Assembly: GCF_027887165.1 (NCBI RefSeq)
Contig: NC_077232.1
Location: forward strand, 6,080,391 to 6,144,390
Source: Monodelphis domestica
Taxonomy: Eukaryota; Chordata; Mammalia; Didelphimorphia; Didelphidae
DNA length: 64,000 nucleotides
Direction: 5' to 3'
The notes under the pieces are model-generated. The model was not told the DNA's origin. It did no database searches and saw only the letters and a list, made by a program, of their open reading frames with translations. The position numbers were made by a program, and so were the translations under genes. This document shows, piece after piece, positions 24,150 to 36,134 of the stretch. The first letter of the stretch is position 1. Each line of letters opens with the position of its first letter.

Positions 24150-26600
24150 TTCCTCCAGCTCTTGGTGCTGACACCACTCTTTGCTGTGAGTGACCCTACT
24201 GGACGCTGTGAGGGAAGCAGGACGGCCGGACCATCTTCCTCTCACAGACCATGAGACCGAGGCTCGATAGAGGAAGGGCCTTGGTGGGGGGCACCCACTC
24301 CGCAGGCTTCTCACTCCTGCAGACTCCCCTGGCACGGCGTCCTCAGAAGGAGGAGGGCCAACAAGGGAGCATCGACACGTGCCCACAACGACTCCTCAGG
24401 AAGGTTCCTTTGAGCCACGACAACCCCCAGAAGTGGGGATGCGAGGATTATTGCTGTTCTGCCTTTCTCGATGAGGATCCAGGCTCGGAAAAGAGGCAGA
24501 CTGGACGGGTGTCTTCCTAACTCTGAGCTCCTGGTGGGGAAAAGCCAGCCAGGCTTCCGGGGACGGTTCTGTCTCCCTACATTTACCCCCAATTCTTGCT
24601 TGGGTAATGTTGGAGCACAAAGAGGGAGCTGGGGCGGGGGGTGAAGACCAGGCTGGGGCTACCCCTGCAGGGCCAGAAGAGGGCGCTCGATAGACGCCAT
24701 CGCGAGTTCCAAGTCCCTCTGAGTTGGGTGCCCGGTGCCAGCATCTCTCCCAGCCACTGATGAGGAAGGCGCTGCCTCCCGGCCAGACCCTCCCGCCCTG
24801 GTTAAAAGGATAAAATCGCGCAGGCCCTTCCTTCATCATTTCTTTCATTCATTCATTCAAGGATGATCAAAGATGCCTCCAAGCCACCCGCCAGCCCTCA
24901 GAGGCCAGCCCTGGGAGGAGGGGGAGATCCCAGGCAAACAGGAGCTGTGGGAGCCTGGCATGGGGGGGGGGAGTCTTGGGACGCGGAGGGGATGGAGCGG
25001 GCTCATCTCCAAGGCCCAGCCTACCCACCTCCCAGGAAGCTCCGACCCCCTTGGAGGACCACCAGAGCCCAAGAGGCCCCTCCTGCCGGGTTCCCTGCCC
25101 AAGAGCTCCTCCGGCCCGCGCCGATCCCGATCCGAAGCAGGCCTGAGACTGAGGGGCGGCGCAGGCTCACCCCCACCCGGAGGCGCCAGCCGCAGAGCAG
25201 AAGCGGGGTGCAGTGGGGATCCCCCTTCCCCCAGCTGCAGAAAGCTCTCCCCATGCGCCACCCTTAGGGACCGGCCACTGACGCTCGCCAGGCTGGGGGT
25301 CCCTGAGCTGCTCTCCCCTGCCGCTGAGCCGGGGCCCATTTTCTGCCTCTCTGAAGCCCTTTCAGCATTCCACAGCTCCCCCCCCAAGGCTGAGGCTCTC
25401 CCCGGCCCCCAGGGAGGCCCAGGTTGGCAGGAAAAACCTGGGGAGGGAGGGAGGGAGGGCAGAGAGGATCGGGTGGCAGCCGGTGACTCAGCACTTCGGG
25501 AGAAGGCCCCCCCAGAGGTACCCCCCAGGGGAGACCGAGTCATGAGGCTGGGCACAGGTGCCAGGGAGGGGGTCCTGCATTGCCGCAGTCAGGACCCCCC
25601 AGAGAGATGCGGCCCCAGAGAGGGGAGGGACCCCAGGGAGCCTCCCGAGCCAGATTCTTGTGCTAAGCCGGGGAGAGGTCGGGGAGGGCCTGGGCTGGTC
25701 CAGGTGCTGTGTCAGGGCCAGGGGGGACACGGGGCAGGGCCAGGCAGGGCAGAAGGTGAGGTAAGCAGAAACCCCGCCGCCTGCCCCCTGGGATTTCCGG
25801 TGACATCACAGGGAGCCCAGGGCAAGGCAGGGCTGGCAGCCCTCGGCTCCTGGCTCCTTCCCTCCTTGGGAAAAGGGAAAGTGTGGCAGGGCTGGCAGCC
25901 GCAGGAACACATTCCTGATGGGTTTCCTTCCCCTCCCAGGCTCCCCACCCTCCTGCCCTCAGCCGCCTCCGCCACTGCCGGCACGCCACCACAAATGCCA
26001 GCCGTCTCATGAGCGGGAACCTCCCGGGAGCGAGAATGTCAGCGGGGGTGGGGCAGCTCTGGGAGCGCCCGCCGGCCCTGAGGGGCGCTGTCACCTCCCC
26101 CGCCAGGCCTCGGACCCTTCCCAGCGGGGTGGCCCTGGACAAGTCCCCTGACCTCCGTGGCTAGCCGGCCCTCCCTCCTGTCCTGGAACCAGCACAGCAG
26201 GGATTCTGAGGCCGAAAGAGGGCTTTTCCCAAGAGTGTCCTGGAAACCGCAGCCTCCCAGGGGTGGGCCAGTGACAGCCTCTCCTGAGCCCTCCTGGCAG
26301 CCCCCGCAGAACGGAGCCAGCTTGTCCACGATGGGCTCCTCCTGGGGCTCCAGACCTCCTGCCCATGAGCTCCTCCGTGTCTCATCGGGCTCCCGGAGGC
26401 ACCCAAGGCTCTCCGAGGGCCGCTGCCTGGCACCCAGGCCCAGAGCCGGCTCCAAAGGCCCAACACTGGTTGAGGGGGAGGTGGGAGTGGACTTGGCTCT
26501 TCAGAGGATGCCCCGTGCTCAAGGGAGGAGATGTTGAACTTCAGGGAGTGGAGGGGGAGGCTCAGAGTCCACAGGGTGCTCGCATGTGGGCAAAAACAGG
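24150..26600. other. GC-rich unique intergenic block
   Basis: Largely free of interspersed repeats and GC-rich, with long open frames on both strands (for example 24873-26012 plus and 24857-25555 minus). Their predicted proteins are Pro/Gly/Arg-rich with no recognisable domain and they overlap each other, so I treat them as chance. The lack of repeats makes the block a candidate regulatory region between RAD9A and CLCF1. Confidence 0.4.
25785..25950. promoter_or_regulatory. Candidate enhancer with NF-kB-like and CRE-like sites
   Basis: GGGATTTCCGG is followed directly by TGACATCA (a CRE/AP-1-like octamer) near 25791-25808. A repeated GGCAGGGCTGGCAGCC block and an ACATTCCT TEAD-like site (near 25909) lie downstream. 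Motifs only. Confidence 0.25.
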
Positions 26601-26624
26601 AAGGATGGCAGATGGCAGGAAGCA

Positions 26625-26760
26625 GCGGGCTGGCTCAGTGGCTAACATGCCAGGACCTGGGTTCAAATCTAGCCTCAGACACTTCCTAGCTGTGCCATCC
26701 CTGGACAAGTCACTTAACCTCCAATGGCATAGCCTTCGCTCTTCTGTTTTAGAGTTGTTA
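26625..26760 (+). mobile_element. Marsupial tRNA-derived SINE, truncated
   Basis: GGCTGGCTCAGTGGCTAA, box B GGTTCAAATC and 'cagacacttcctagctgtgc' are present; the right part is diverged. Confidence 0.82.
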
Positions 26761-26819
26761 GGGGATGAGAGAGAGCGAATTGGCCATAGAGAATTAATCA
26801 TCAGGACATGTGCTGGGTC

Positions 26820-27295
26820 TCTCCTTCCTCTCTATTTCACCCTTCCCTCTCCCTCTCCTTATCTTTCTGGGTCTCTCTCCTTCTACTCTCTCTGCCTCTC
26901 CTTGTCTTTCCCTCTCTCTCTTTCTTTCTCTCCCTCCTCTTGGCCTCTCTTTCCCTCTCTCCTGTCTCTTTTTTTGTTTGTTTCTTTTGTTTGTTTCTTT
27001 GTTTGTTTGTTTCTTTCTTTCTCTCCCTCCTCTTGGCCTCTCTTTCCCTCTCTCTCTTTCTTTCTCTCCCTCCTCTTGGCCTCTCTTTCCCTCTCTCCTG
27101 TCTCTTTTTTGTTTGTTTCTTTTTTTGTTTCTTTGTTTGTTTGTTTCTTTCTTTCTTTCTTCCTTTCTCTCCCTCCTCTTGGCCTCTCTTTCCCTTTCTC
27201 TCTTCTCTCCTTTTCTTTCTTTCTTTCTCTCCCTCCTCTCGGCCTCTCTTTTCCTCTCCCTGCCTCTATTTCTCTCCCTCTCTCCACCCCAAACA
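26820..27295. repeat. Pyrimidine-rich tandem array with TTTG/TTTC islands
   Basis: The core CTCCCTCCTCTTGGCCTCTC recurs about five times (from about 26932 to 27245), separated by CTTT/GTTT runs of differing length. The Phe/Leu/Ser-rich frames across it are artefacts. Confidence 0.9.
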
Positions 27296-27299
27296 AGGG

Positions 27300-28420
27300 A
27301 ATTAATCATTTCTCCTGTTGCCTTCATGATCATTTCATCCTTGGAAAGATGGCGGAACCCAGAAGGGGCCTTTCCTCCCTCCCAATCTGCTTCTTGCCAA
27401 GGAGGAAGAGTGAGTTGTTGGGCAGAAGTGATGGAAACCTTTGGAGGAGGAGAGGAAACCTGAGCATGGGCTGACACGAATGAGGTGCCCTGGGTTATGG
27501 GAGAGCAGACTTCCCAGGCCTCCGAGGAGGGGAGGGAGGATCCCGCGGTCTAAAGTTCTCCGTGGAAGTTAGCCAAGGAAGAATGGAAAGCTCCCAACGA
27601 TGAAGCTCTCAGACACAAGGGGAACGTTCTGAGGAGGAAAGGAAATTGTGTGCCGTGTGAGGCGGATCATCAGGGAACTCCCTCACCCTCGTCGAGTGTT
27701 AACAGCCTTACAGGACAGATGGAAGGAGAGGAGGTGCCCGGAGAGCCTCCGCCGTGGCCCAAGCTGGGAAGAGCCCCTCGGAAGGGCCGGAGAGGCGGAC
27801 AGGAGGCGTCTGAGAGCCGCCAGGGCTGATCCAAGAGAGGGCTGGGCTTGTAGAGAAACTCAGGAAGGGAAGGCTCCGGTGTGATGGGGAGATGACAGCC
27901 GGCAGAGTGGCTCATCCATCGCTTGTTCACCTCCTGTTTACTCTATGGGGAGAAGATCTTCGGCCCAGGCAGGAGGAAGGAAGGAACCAAAATGGCGGCT
28001 GGAGCAGGAAGAGGCAGGCTGGATACCGGGCCAGGAAGGGAGCCCCTTCCCGTCTGTCTGCCTGGAGATGGGACTCCTGTGCCTGGGCAGCCCTCTCTGA
28101 AAGGGCCCTGAGCAGAGCCCACCGCGAGGAACATCATCTTGGGAGTCGTGCTGATCTTCTGGGGAGTTTTCAGGCACCAGCAGCCAGCTTGGGGAAGAGC
28201 CTGGAGATTCTGCCACATGAACATGGCTGAGGAAAATGAGAATGTCTGAGCTGGAGGAAAGAAGACAGGCAAAGGGTTCGACTGGTTCTGCTGGGCCCTA
28301 GAGGTGAGAGCGAGGAGACATGGTGCCAACAGATCCACAGGGGCCCGAGGAAAGGAAACCAGAGCTATCCAAGTGTGGTGGGCTGCTGCTCCCCTGCAAT
28401 GGATGCCCATTTAGAAATGT
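27300..28420. other. Intergenic DNA without recognised gene
   Basis: Unique, moderately GC-rich sequence. I see no domain, splice-supported frame or RNA gene. Confidence 0.4.
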
Positions 28421-28426
28421 AATAGG

Positions 28427-28622
28427 GGGCGGCTGGGTAGCTCAGTGGATGGTGAGCCAGGCCTAGAGATGGGAGGTCCTGGGTTCAAATCTGACCGCAG
28501 ACACTTCCCAGATGGGTGACCCTGGACAAGGCCCTTCCCCACCATGGCCCACCCCTTATCGCTCTTCTGCCTCAGAACCAATACCCAGTATTGACTCCAA
28601 GACGGCCGGTGAGGGTTGAGAA
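28427..28622 (+). mobile_element. Marsupial tRNA-derived SINE, plus strand
   Basis: GGCGGCTGGGTAGCTCAGTG head, box B GGTTCAAATC and a GGTGAGGGTTGAGAAAAG tail. ATGTAATAG on both sides is a likely short target duplication. Confidence 0.92.
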
Positions 28623-28639
28623 AAGAGATGTAATAGAAA

Positions 28640-29615
28640 GAACACGAATTAAATGGCATGATATTACGGCAACGTGAGCAACGATCTACGTGGACAAATG
28701 TCTCATTTCTCAAGTATTAGAGAACGGAGTCCAATTTACAAAGACACAAGCCGTTCTCCAATCGACAAATGGCCAAATGATACGAAGAAGCAGTTTTCAG
28801 CCGGAGAAATCAAAGCCATCCACAATCATAGGAAAAATGTTCCAAATCCGGCTCTATTAGAGAAATGCGCATTTACCTCCCACCGGCCGATGGGACCCTG
28901 AAGGAAAGAGAGTCGTGCTGGGGGGGGGGGGGCACAACGGAGGGTGAACGGAGCCGAGCATGGGGAGGGCGACGTGGAGCTCTGCCCAGAGGGGTCCTGC
29001 AACGCTACTACTGGGTCTGCATCCCTTTTTTTAAGGATGGGGGGGGGGGGGATCTGCTCGGACAAAACATCCACAGCAGCTCTCTTTACGGCGGCAAAGA
29101 CTTGGAAGCTAAAGGGACGTTGGCTGTCCGCTGGGGAACGGTGGAACCCATTGTGGCACAGGGTGGGGATGGACCACGATGACGAACTGGAGGAGTTCAG
29201 AGAACGCTGGGAAGATCTCCATGAACTGATGCCAAGTGAGGCAGGCAGAGCCAGCAATAGCCACACTGTGTGACTCTCCGCTGTGCCACGATCCAGGACG
29301 ATGCGGAAGGACGTGGGTGTGGAATGCTCCAAAGAAAGAGCTGCAGGCGGATGCAGGTCAAAGCAGATGGTCCTTCACATGAACTTGTTCATGGTTTTAT
29401 CCGATTCTTCCCTTACAACAACGACCAACATGGACGAAAGTTTCACGTGATAATACATGGATAGCAATCCTATTGCTTGCCATCTCCAAGAACGGGGAGA
29501 GAAGGGAGGGAGGGAGACAATTTGGATCTTGTAGTTTCTGAAAACTCTTGTTAAAAATTGTTATTGCATGTCATTGGGAAAAGAAAATATTAAAATAATA
29601 ATAAAAGGATGGGGA
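28640..29615 (+). mobile_element. Truncated L1 LINE (end of ORF2 and 3' UTR)
   Basis: 'atcgacaaatggccaaatga' and 'aggaaaaatgttccaaatc' are typical of the L1 ORF2 end. The 3' UTR ends with 'aaaattgttattgcatgtca' and AATATTAAAATAATAATAAA. G-runs at 28920-28931 and 29040-29051 interrupt it. Frames are broken. Confidence 0.75.
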
Positions 29616-29684
29616 TGTAGATGCCTCTTTATTACATATTAAAAACTCTGCACATTGGGAAACAATGAAAGAAATGAGATGTGT

Positions 29685-29880
29685 GAGGTAGCTGGCTGGC
29701 TCAGTGGACCGAGAGCTAGACCTGGAGTCTGGAGGTCCTGGGTTTAAATCTGACTTCAGACACTTCCTAGCTGGGTGACCCTGGACAAGTCACTTAACCC
29801 CCATTGCTTAGCCCCTACTGCTCTGCTGCCTTGGAACTAATACACAGTATGGATCCTAAGAAGGGACGAGGGTATTAAAA
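29685..29880 (+). mobile_element. Marsupial tRNA-derived SINE, plus strand
   Basis: GGCTGGCTCAGTGGACCGAG head, box B GGTTTAAATC and the conserved 'ctgggtgaccctggacaagt' block. Confidence 0.9.
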
Positions 29881-29884
29881 ACAT

Positions 29885-30290
29885 TGATTTATGTGTTGAA
29901 TACAGAGAAGCATGAAAAGACTGATGTGAACTGAGGCAGAGTAAATTTAGCAGAACCAAGAAAACAAGAGACACAATAAGGGCCACAATAGAAATGAAAA
30001 GAACTACCAAGAAAGACCAAAGTTGAATGGAACAAAGCAATAACCCTAAAGGGGGGCTCTATGAGCAGAGAGGAAGGGACACACCCAGCCCGCCTTCCCG
30101 TGGAGGTTCTCAGGGGCCGCCAGTGTTCAGACTCTTCCCATGTGTCCATGAATTGGGTTGATTTTTTCCTCTTTAGGCAACAGTAAAAGTAGATTTCTTA
30201 AAGCGAAGGAATGTGACAAGGAATTTGGTTGCATTAGATAACCCTTCGGGGTGCATCCAGCTGTGAGATTCTGACATTTTGTATCACTTA
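29885..30290 (+). mobile_element. L1 3' UTR fragment
   Basis: 'aactgaggcagagtaaattt' and 'agcagaaccaagaaaacaag' match the wording of the L1 3' UTR seen at 19830. Truncated. Confidence 0.6.
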
Positions 30291-30437
30291 TAGGTGTGTC
30301 TTGGGATGGCAGTGGGGGGGACCCTTTGGGGGGTGCTCAAGATGACTTCAAAGGACGAATGTCACTAAACAGCTTGGCACAAGAATAGATGGGCACCCTC
30401 AACACTTCCCCTTCCCTCTGCCTCCATGTCTAATCTT

Positions 30438-30628
30438 TTTGTTTGTTTTTTTTAATCCTTACTTTCTGTCTTACCTTCTGTCTAGACAGAAGGGCAAGGG
30501 CTAGGCAATGGGAGTGAAGTGACTTTCCCAGGGTCACACAGTCAGGAAGTGTTTGGTGCCACATTTGAACGCAGGTCCTCCCGATTCTAGGCCTAGTGCT
30601 CCTTCCATTGAGCCACCTAGTCATCCTG
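30438..30628 (-). mobile_element. Marsupial tRNA-derived SINE, minus strand
   Basis: Poly(T) start, 'cccagggtcacacagtcagg' and reversed head 'cattgagccacctagtcatc'. Confidence 0.9.
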
Positions 30629-30639
30629 GCCAATCCATT

Positions 30640-32370
30640 TTTAAGCTTCTAGATTTTCTCTCTACAACATCTCTTGTATCCATCCCCTCCTCTTCACTCT
30701 CACGGCCAATAAACGCCCTGTTCCAGGTCCCACATGAATCACTGCAATAGCTGCTTTTTATTGCTCTCTTATTTCTTGCAGCATCCTAGTTATCCCGCAC
30801 ATCCCTCTTCCTTTCCCTCCCAGAGAGTCATTCCATAGAAGAAACAGAATTTTTTAAAGAGGAAAAAAAAATCCCCACCACGGATGGACACGTGGGAAAG
30901 TCCCACCCTTGGGCACTAGGAAGGCCAAGGCCCCCCCTTTTCCCCACAAAGGGCTAGGCTGGGACTTCTCTTCATCACTCCTGGCGGCCGTCCACCTGGG
31001 TCTTTCTCGGTTGGGCCATTTGCATTCAGGCCCATTTCCCTTGCTCCAGCCGCCCGTCTATTGCTTCCTGGGTTCTGCTGACTTCACTTTGCATCTGTTC
31101 ATGGAGCTCTTAGCAAAGCCTCCTGACTGGCCTGCCCGCTGCAAGTCTCTTCCCTTATCCAGTCCACACAGTTCCCCAAGGACAGAAGCCCAGCCAGGTC
31201 TGACCAGGCACACGCCTGTCCCAAAGCTCCAGGAGCTTCCTCTTGCCACAGGGTGCAACCTGGCAGGATCTGACCATCCCCTGACCACACTGCATCCTGG
31301 CCAAATTTGCCTCCTCCAAGCTGTCCCAGTTCCCATCTCCACACCTTTGCCCAGGCTGTGGCTCCAAACTAGAATGAGGTGGTGGGAGAATCAAAGGGAA
31401 CCAATGAAGAAGTTCTACCAAACTCAGCCTCCCTCATCTCAGGAACGGCCTCCCTCCTTACCGAGGCCTCCCAGAATCCCCCACTTCTTTCAGGACTACC
31501 TCCACGAGGTCCTCTCTTTCCTCTAACTATACTCTTCGTTTTTATTTGCGGATCGTAACCCAATATCAGCCAGAAAAGGTGGTCTGCTTGAAGGTGGCCT
31601 TTGTCCGAGCCTCTCCTTCCTCGAACCCTCTCCCTGGGGGCTGGCATAATTCTTTTTTCCAACCTGCTTCAGAGAAGGCCCCTCCCTGGTCCTGTGCACA
31701 TGAAAGGGGGCTTCGGAGGCCCGAGAGCCTGGCGGAATGGAAGGGACTCCTTGGAGGGAGGAATTTCAGGCTCTGTGGCAGACTGTTTGGGGTGAGACTT
31801 AAGGGTACAGGATTCCAGCTTGAACTCGGATCATCCCAAGTGGCAATCGGCTCTTCTGCTCCCAATGGCAGCTTCCAGGGACTCTCCGGAGAATTCTTCT
31901 GGGCCCCTCGTTGCTACTTAGGAGTGGAAAGGCACCTGGAGGGGCTTGTTGTCTTTGCCGGGGGGATCAATCCTGGAAACTCAAAGGGGAGGAAGAGGGA
32001 GGACTTTCTGGTCTGGCTGCCATTGGCACTGAGCGATGCTTGCTGGAGCTGAGAAGAGCCCCTCTTCAGAGGCGCCAGGCACCGCCAGGGAAGGGGACCC
32101 CCACCCAGAGGCAGACACGTAGAATTCCGGAGTGGAAAGGCTAGGCTCTCCCCAGAGATGAAACCCTAGGCCAACACACCCTGCAAATGGATGGCCAGAC
32201 TTTCCCCCTCCCCCTTCATTATGGAAGTGTAATCACCATCTAGTCTCTCCCCCTACCAAGCTCTGTGGACTGAACCTGGGAGTCTGAGGAAAGGAGGAAA
32301 AAAAGAAACATTAAAAAAAAAACAAAAAAACACCTTTTCACATATTATCTCATTGGGTCCTTCCAAGGGA
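30640..32370. other. Intergenic DNA without recognised gene
   Basis: 31060-31560 has an old L2-like character (Leu/Pro-rich 3' wording such as 'aactatactcttcg'). No gene is supported. Confidence 0.35.
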
Positions 32371-32374
32371 AGGG

Positions 32375-32630
32375 AGAAAGGAACATGCATTTATGGAGCA
32401 CCTACTATGTGCCAGGCACTGTCCTAAGCACTTTCCAAATACCCCATTTAATTCTCACAGCAACCCTGAGAGGTCGGTGCTTTTATTATACTAATTTGAC
32501 AGATATGAAATCTGTGACTGAGGGAGGTCAATTCACTTGCCTGCCCAGAATCTAGTCAGTATCTGAGACTGGATTTGAACTCAAGTCTTCTGACTCCAGA
32601 CCCAATGCTCTATCCATTGGCCTTAATAAT
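32375..32630 (+). mobile_element. MIR-family core SINE
   Basis: 'agcacctactatgtgccagg', 'attctcacagcaaccctgag' and 'ctggatttgaactcaagtct' are MIR landmarks in the right order. Confidence 0.75.
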
Positions 32631-32639
32631 AGATAGTGT

Positions 32640-32752
32640 TATGTTAAATCCAGTGGAATTGTGTGTCTGATAAGGGAGGGGAGAGAAAGAACATGAGTCC
32701 TGTAACGATGGAAAAATATTCGAAATCATCTAATTAAATAAAAAATTTAAAA
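32640..32752 (+). mobile_element. L1 3'-end fragment
   Basis: A short stretch ending in AATTAAATAAAAAATTTAAAAAG, flanked by TAATAGATAGTGTTAT on both sides (about 32627-32642 and 32756-32771). The 16-bp duplication shows that this small L1 tail is an independent insertion. Confidence 0.75.
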
Positions 32753-32754
32753 AG

Positions 32755-32990
32755 TAATAGATAGTGTTATAAAGGCTTTACAATGATCTAATCTGCTCCT
32801 CACAACAACACTAGGAGGTAGATGCAATTATTATCTCCCTATTACACATGAGGAAACTGAGGAAGAAAAAAATTAAGTTAGCTTAATTTTAAAAATTAAA
32901 ATTAAAAAATTAGCTAATAATTATCTGAGGCAAGATTTGAACTCGGGTCTTCCTGACTAAATCTTAGCTTCCAACACCCCTACACTGAGA
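32755..32990 (+). mobile_element. MIR-family core SINE
   Basis: 'ctcctcacaacaacactagg', 'acatgaggaaactgagg' and 'gatttgaactcgggtcttcc' are MIR landmarks, with an AT-rich insertion in the middle. Confidence 0.7.
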
Positions 32991-32999
32991 GAATCCTAG

Positions 33000-34260
33000 A
33001 TCTAGAACCAAAAGAATCCCATTTTGATTGTAATCCAATTCCCTCATTTTACAAGAAGGAATCTGAGACCCAGAAAGGGGAAATAACTGCCTTGATTTTT
33101 CTCTCTCCAGCCCCAAATGCTCAGAAGGAAACGGGGCACCCAGGGGGTGCTTAATGAGCCCTTTCCCCTTCTTTCTTTGCATCCCTGCTCGGGCCAGGGT
33201 CCCCCAGGTAGAGCTGTGGCTGGGTGGAGGTCTTGTGCCTGCAGGACCGGCATTCCTTCTCTCCACTGCTCCGTGGCAGGCAGGCAGGCAGGGGACGTCG
33301 CAGCTCATTTTATAGCCAGAGAAGCCGGAGCAATCAGGAGAGGAGATGCGGGCCCAGGTTCCCCGGGCCTGGCTCCCAAAGAACCCTGGGCTCTTTCCAG
33401 AGTCCCCGGGGGACAGGGGAGGGAACTGGGTCCCGGGGCTGCTGCTGTGCTGCAGCCAGGCGGCACAAGTGCCCTCCAAGCCCCTTGATCTGTGAAACTC
33501 ATAGAGAGTCATTGGGATGAATTCTCTGGAGTTGGAGCGCAGAGCGGGAAGTCCGCCCCTTGTGGAGGGACACTGAGCCCCAGACCACCTCGGGGTGGCT
33601 GCTGGGTGAGCTGCCACCGGGAGGGAGACAGCCTGGAGCCTCCGATTGGAAGCCAGCTTTGAGTTCAGCTCGCTTACTTTGTGAAGAAATGCAGATGCCG
33701 CTTCCCAGGTGATTGTGGTCCTTTTGTTCCCCTCCCGGCTGGAGCCCAGCCTCAGGCTGGTCATCTCCCAGCGCAGGAAAAGAGACCCCGCCAGACTCCT
33801 CTTCCTTTTGGGAGCTTCCATGCCCCCGCCCGAAGAGAGACTGTCTTTCTCCAAGGCTGAGTCCTGAGCACGCAGCTGGGACACACATTGCCAGTATAGT
33901 CTCTGTAGTCACTTCACATGGGAATCTTGGCGCCGAGCTAGCCAGGTAAGCTTCCTGCAGAAAGGAGCCTTGTCCTGGGAAGAGACGGGAGCCATAGGGG
34001 GAGTGGGGGGGGGGGGGGGAGCACCAATGGGGATCCGGAGAAGGGCTGGGCCCAGAGCCCAGAGGATGTGGCTGGGCTTCATGGGCAATGGAGTGGAGAA
34101 CCCAAATGTACATGCCCGTGCCCACGCCCGGGGTGGCCAGATGGCCCCACACATCACCCTCCAAGCCTTCTCGGGGGTGACATCCCACAGTTCCTGAGCA
34201 CAAATGACTTCTGGGGGCCCTCAGAGGGTGAATAATTGGAAAGGAGGGCAAATGCCTTCA
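33000..34260. other. Unique intergenic DNA
   Basis: No interspersed repeat and no recognised protein. Chance frames on both strands overlap and lack domains. Confidence 0.35.
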
Positions 34261-34264
34261 TCCT

Positions 34265-34680
34265 CCTTCCAGTAGCCTCACTTTGTCTCACTGTTCCTTT
34301 CTCTCCTCCCTAAGCCATATTCCCTCATCTTCCCTTCCTTTGACCCTCTCCTTTCTCTTCCTCCTGCCTGTCTGTCTCTCCTCTGTCCCTCCCTCCCTTC
34401 CTCTCTCCTCTGTCTCTCCCCTCCCTCTTGTTACTCTCCCTCCATCCCTCTCTCTCCCCCTCCATCCCTCTCTATCCTCTCTCCTCCCTCTTGTTTCTCT
34501 CCTTCCATCCTTCTCCCTCTCTCTTTCCCCCTCCATTCCTCTCTCCTCTCCATTCCTCCCTCTCCCTCCATCCCTCTTTCTCTGTCTCTCTTTCCCTCTC
34601 TCCTCTCTCCCCCTCCATCCCTCTCTCTCCCCTCCCTCCCCCATTCCTCTTTCTCCTTCCCTCTCTCACACCCCCTCCCC
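34265..34680. repeat. CT/CCAT-rich pyrimidine repeat
   Basis: Imperfect TCCCTCCATCCCTCTCTC units over about 400 bp. Confidence 0.88.
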
Positions 34681-35654
34681 TCTTGTTCTGGGGCTGCTTT
34701 CTCCCTGACTCAGCAAGGTGCTTTATAAGGTGCTGAGGGGCTTCAGCCAAATCTAAACCATATTGTCTCCAAACTCCCAGCCAGAGAAGAAAGGCTGCAA
34801 GTGAGCTCGGCTGTGAAGAGGGGAGGCCAACCGAGCAGGGCTCATTCTGAGCAGGTCCTCTTCCCTCCCCACCCCCTCCCTCTCCACTGGGCAGTTCCTG
34901 GGGTTTCTTCCTGGCCAGCAGGCGCCCCTCCTGGCTTTTGTCTACTTGGCCTGGCAAGGGTGACAGGAGGCTGCCCAGGGAGGCTCCCAAGCCCAGAGGG
35001 AGCTGGAAGCGTGGCCACAGGAGGCTCTTTCCATTCTCCCTCAGAGACCAGTCTGGTCCCAGCAGCTAACTGGTGTCCCTGGAAAGTTTGCTGCCCCCAG
35101 CCCCGGGCCAGCCCTTTCTCTCCTTGTTTAGAGAAAAGAGAGCACAAAAATCCACCAACCAAGTCTGTCCCACTCCAGTGAGGTAATTGAAAACAAACTT
35201 CCCCCTCCCCAGCTCTCACCCTGCAGAAAAGGGAAGAGCTGTCCTGGGAAAGCAGCAATGGCCTGGCCTGCAAACCCAGACTGGGCTGGGCTGGGCTGGC
35301 TGTGGGGGGCCAGGGGGCTTCAGGCCCCTTCTCCTGCCCCCCTTCAGTGGGTCCAGGCCCCCCTGGGGAGAGATTGTTGGAATTTATCCCTGAGAGGGTC
35401 CCCTTTCCCCCAGTCTGCCTCCAGCTGTAGCTCTGCTATTCTGCCCTCTCCCTGCGGCCCCCCAACTCAGAACAAAACCATCTTAGGCTCCCGGCTCTCA
35501 GGCAGGACTCACTTAAGGACCAAATGACCCTCCTCAGAGTCCACAGGAATTCATTGAGCACCTCGGAGATGCCAGGCTCTGGGCTCCCAGAGGCTATGGG
35601 GGAGCCTGCAGGGACCAGGTGGGGCTCTTCCTATGTTCTCCTTCTGGTAGCCTT

Positions 35655-36130
35655 TAGAGAGAAAGGAAGAGGGAGAGACAGAGAGACAGGAAGAAGAGAT
35701 GAGAAAGACAGAGACAGAGAGATGAGAGAGACAGACGGGAAGAAGAGAGATGAGAGATGAAAGGGAGACAGAGAGAGACAGGAAGAAGAGAGATGAGAGA
35801 AAGACAGAGACAGAGACAGGAAGAAGAGATCAGAGACAGAGACAGAGATGAGAGAGAGAGACAGAGACAGGAAGAAGAGATGAGAGAGACAGACAGACAG
35901 ACAGACAGGAAGAAGAGATGAGAGATGAAAGGAAGACAGAAAGAGAGAGACAGGAAGAAGAGATGAGAGACAGGCAGAGACAGAGAGACAGGAAGAGAGA
36001 TGAGAGAAAGGCAAAGACATACAGAAAGAGAGAGACAGGAAGAAGAGATGAGAGACAGAGACATGAGAGAGACAGAGACAGAGACAGGAAGAAGAGATGA
36101 AAGCTGAGAGAGAGACAGACAGACAGAGCC
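35655..36130. repeat. Purine-rich GAGACAGGAAGAAGAGATGA tandem array
   Basis: The core GACAGGAAGAAGAGATGAGA recurs at least ten times with spacers of GAGACAGA of variable length. Arg/Glu- and Ser/Leu-rich frames over it are artefacts. Confidence 0.92.
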
Positions 36131-36134
36131 CCTT

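Noticed and set aside
24857-26012. 379-aa plus and 232-aa minus overlapping frames
   Set aside because: Pro/Gly/Arg-rich with no recognisable domain or splice support; expected by chance in GC-rich DNA.
26365-27477. Phe/Leu/Ser-rich and Arg/Glu/Lys-rich long frames
   Set aside because: Artefacts of the CTTT/CTCC repeat array.
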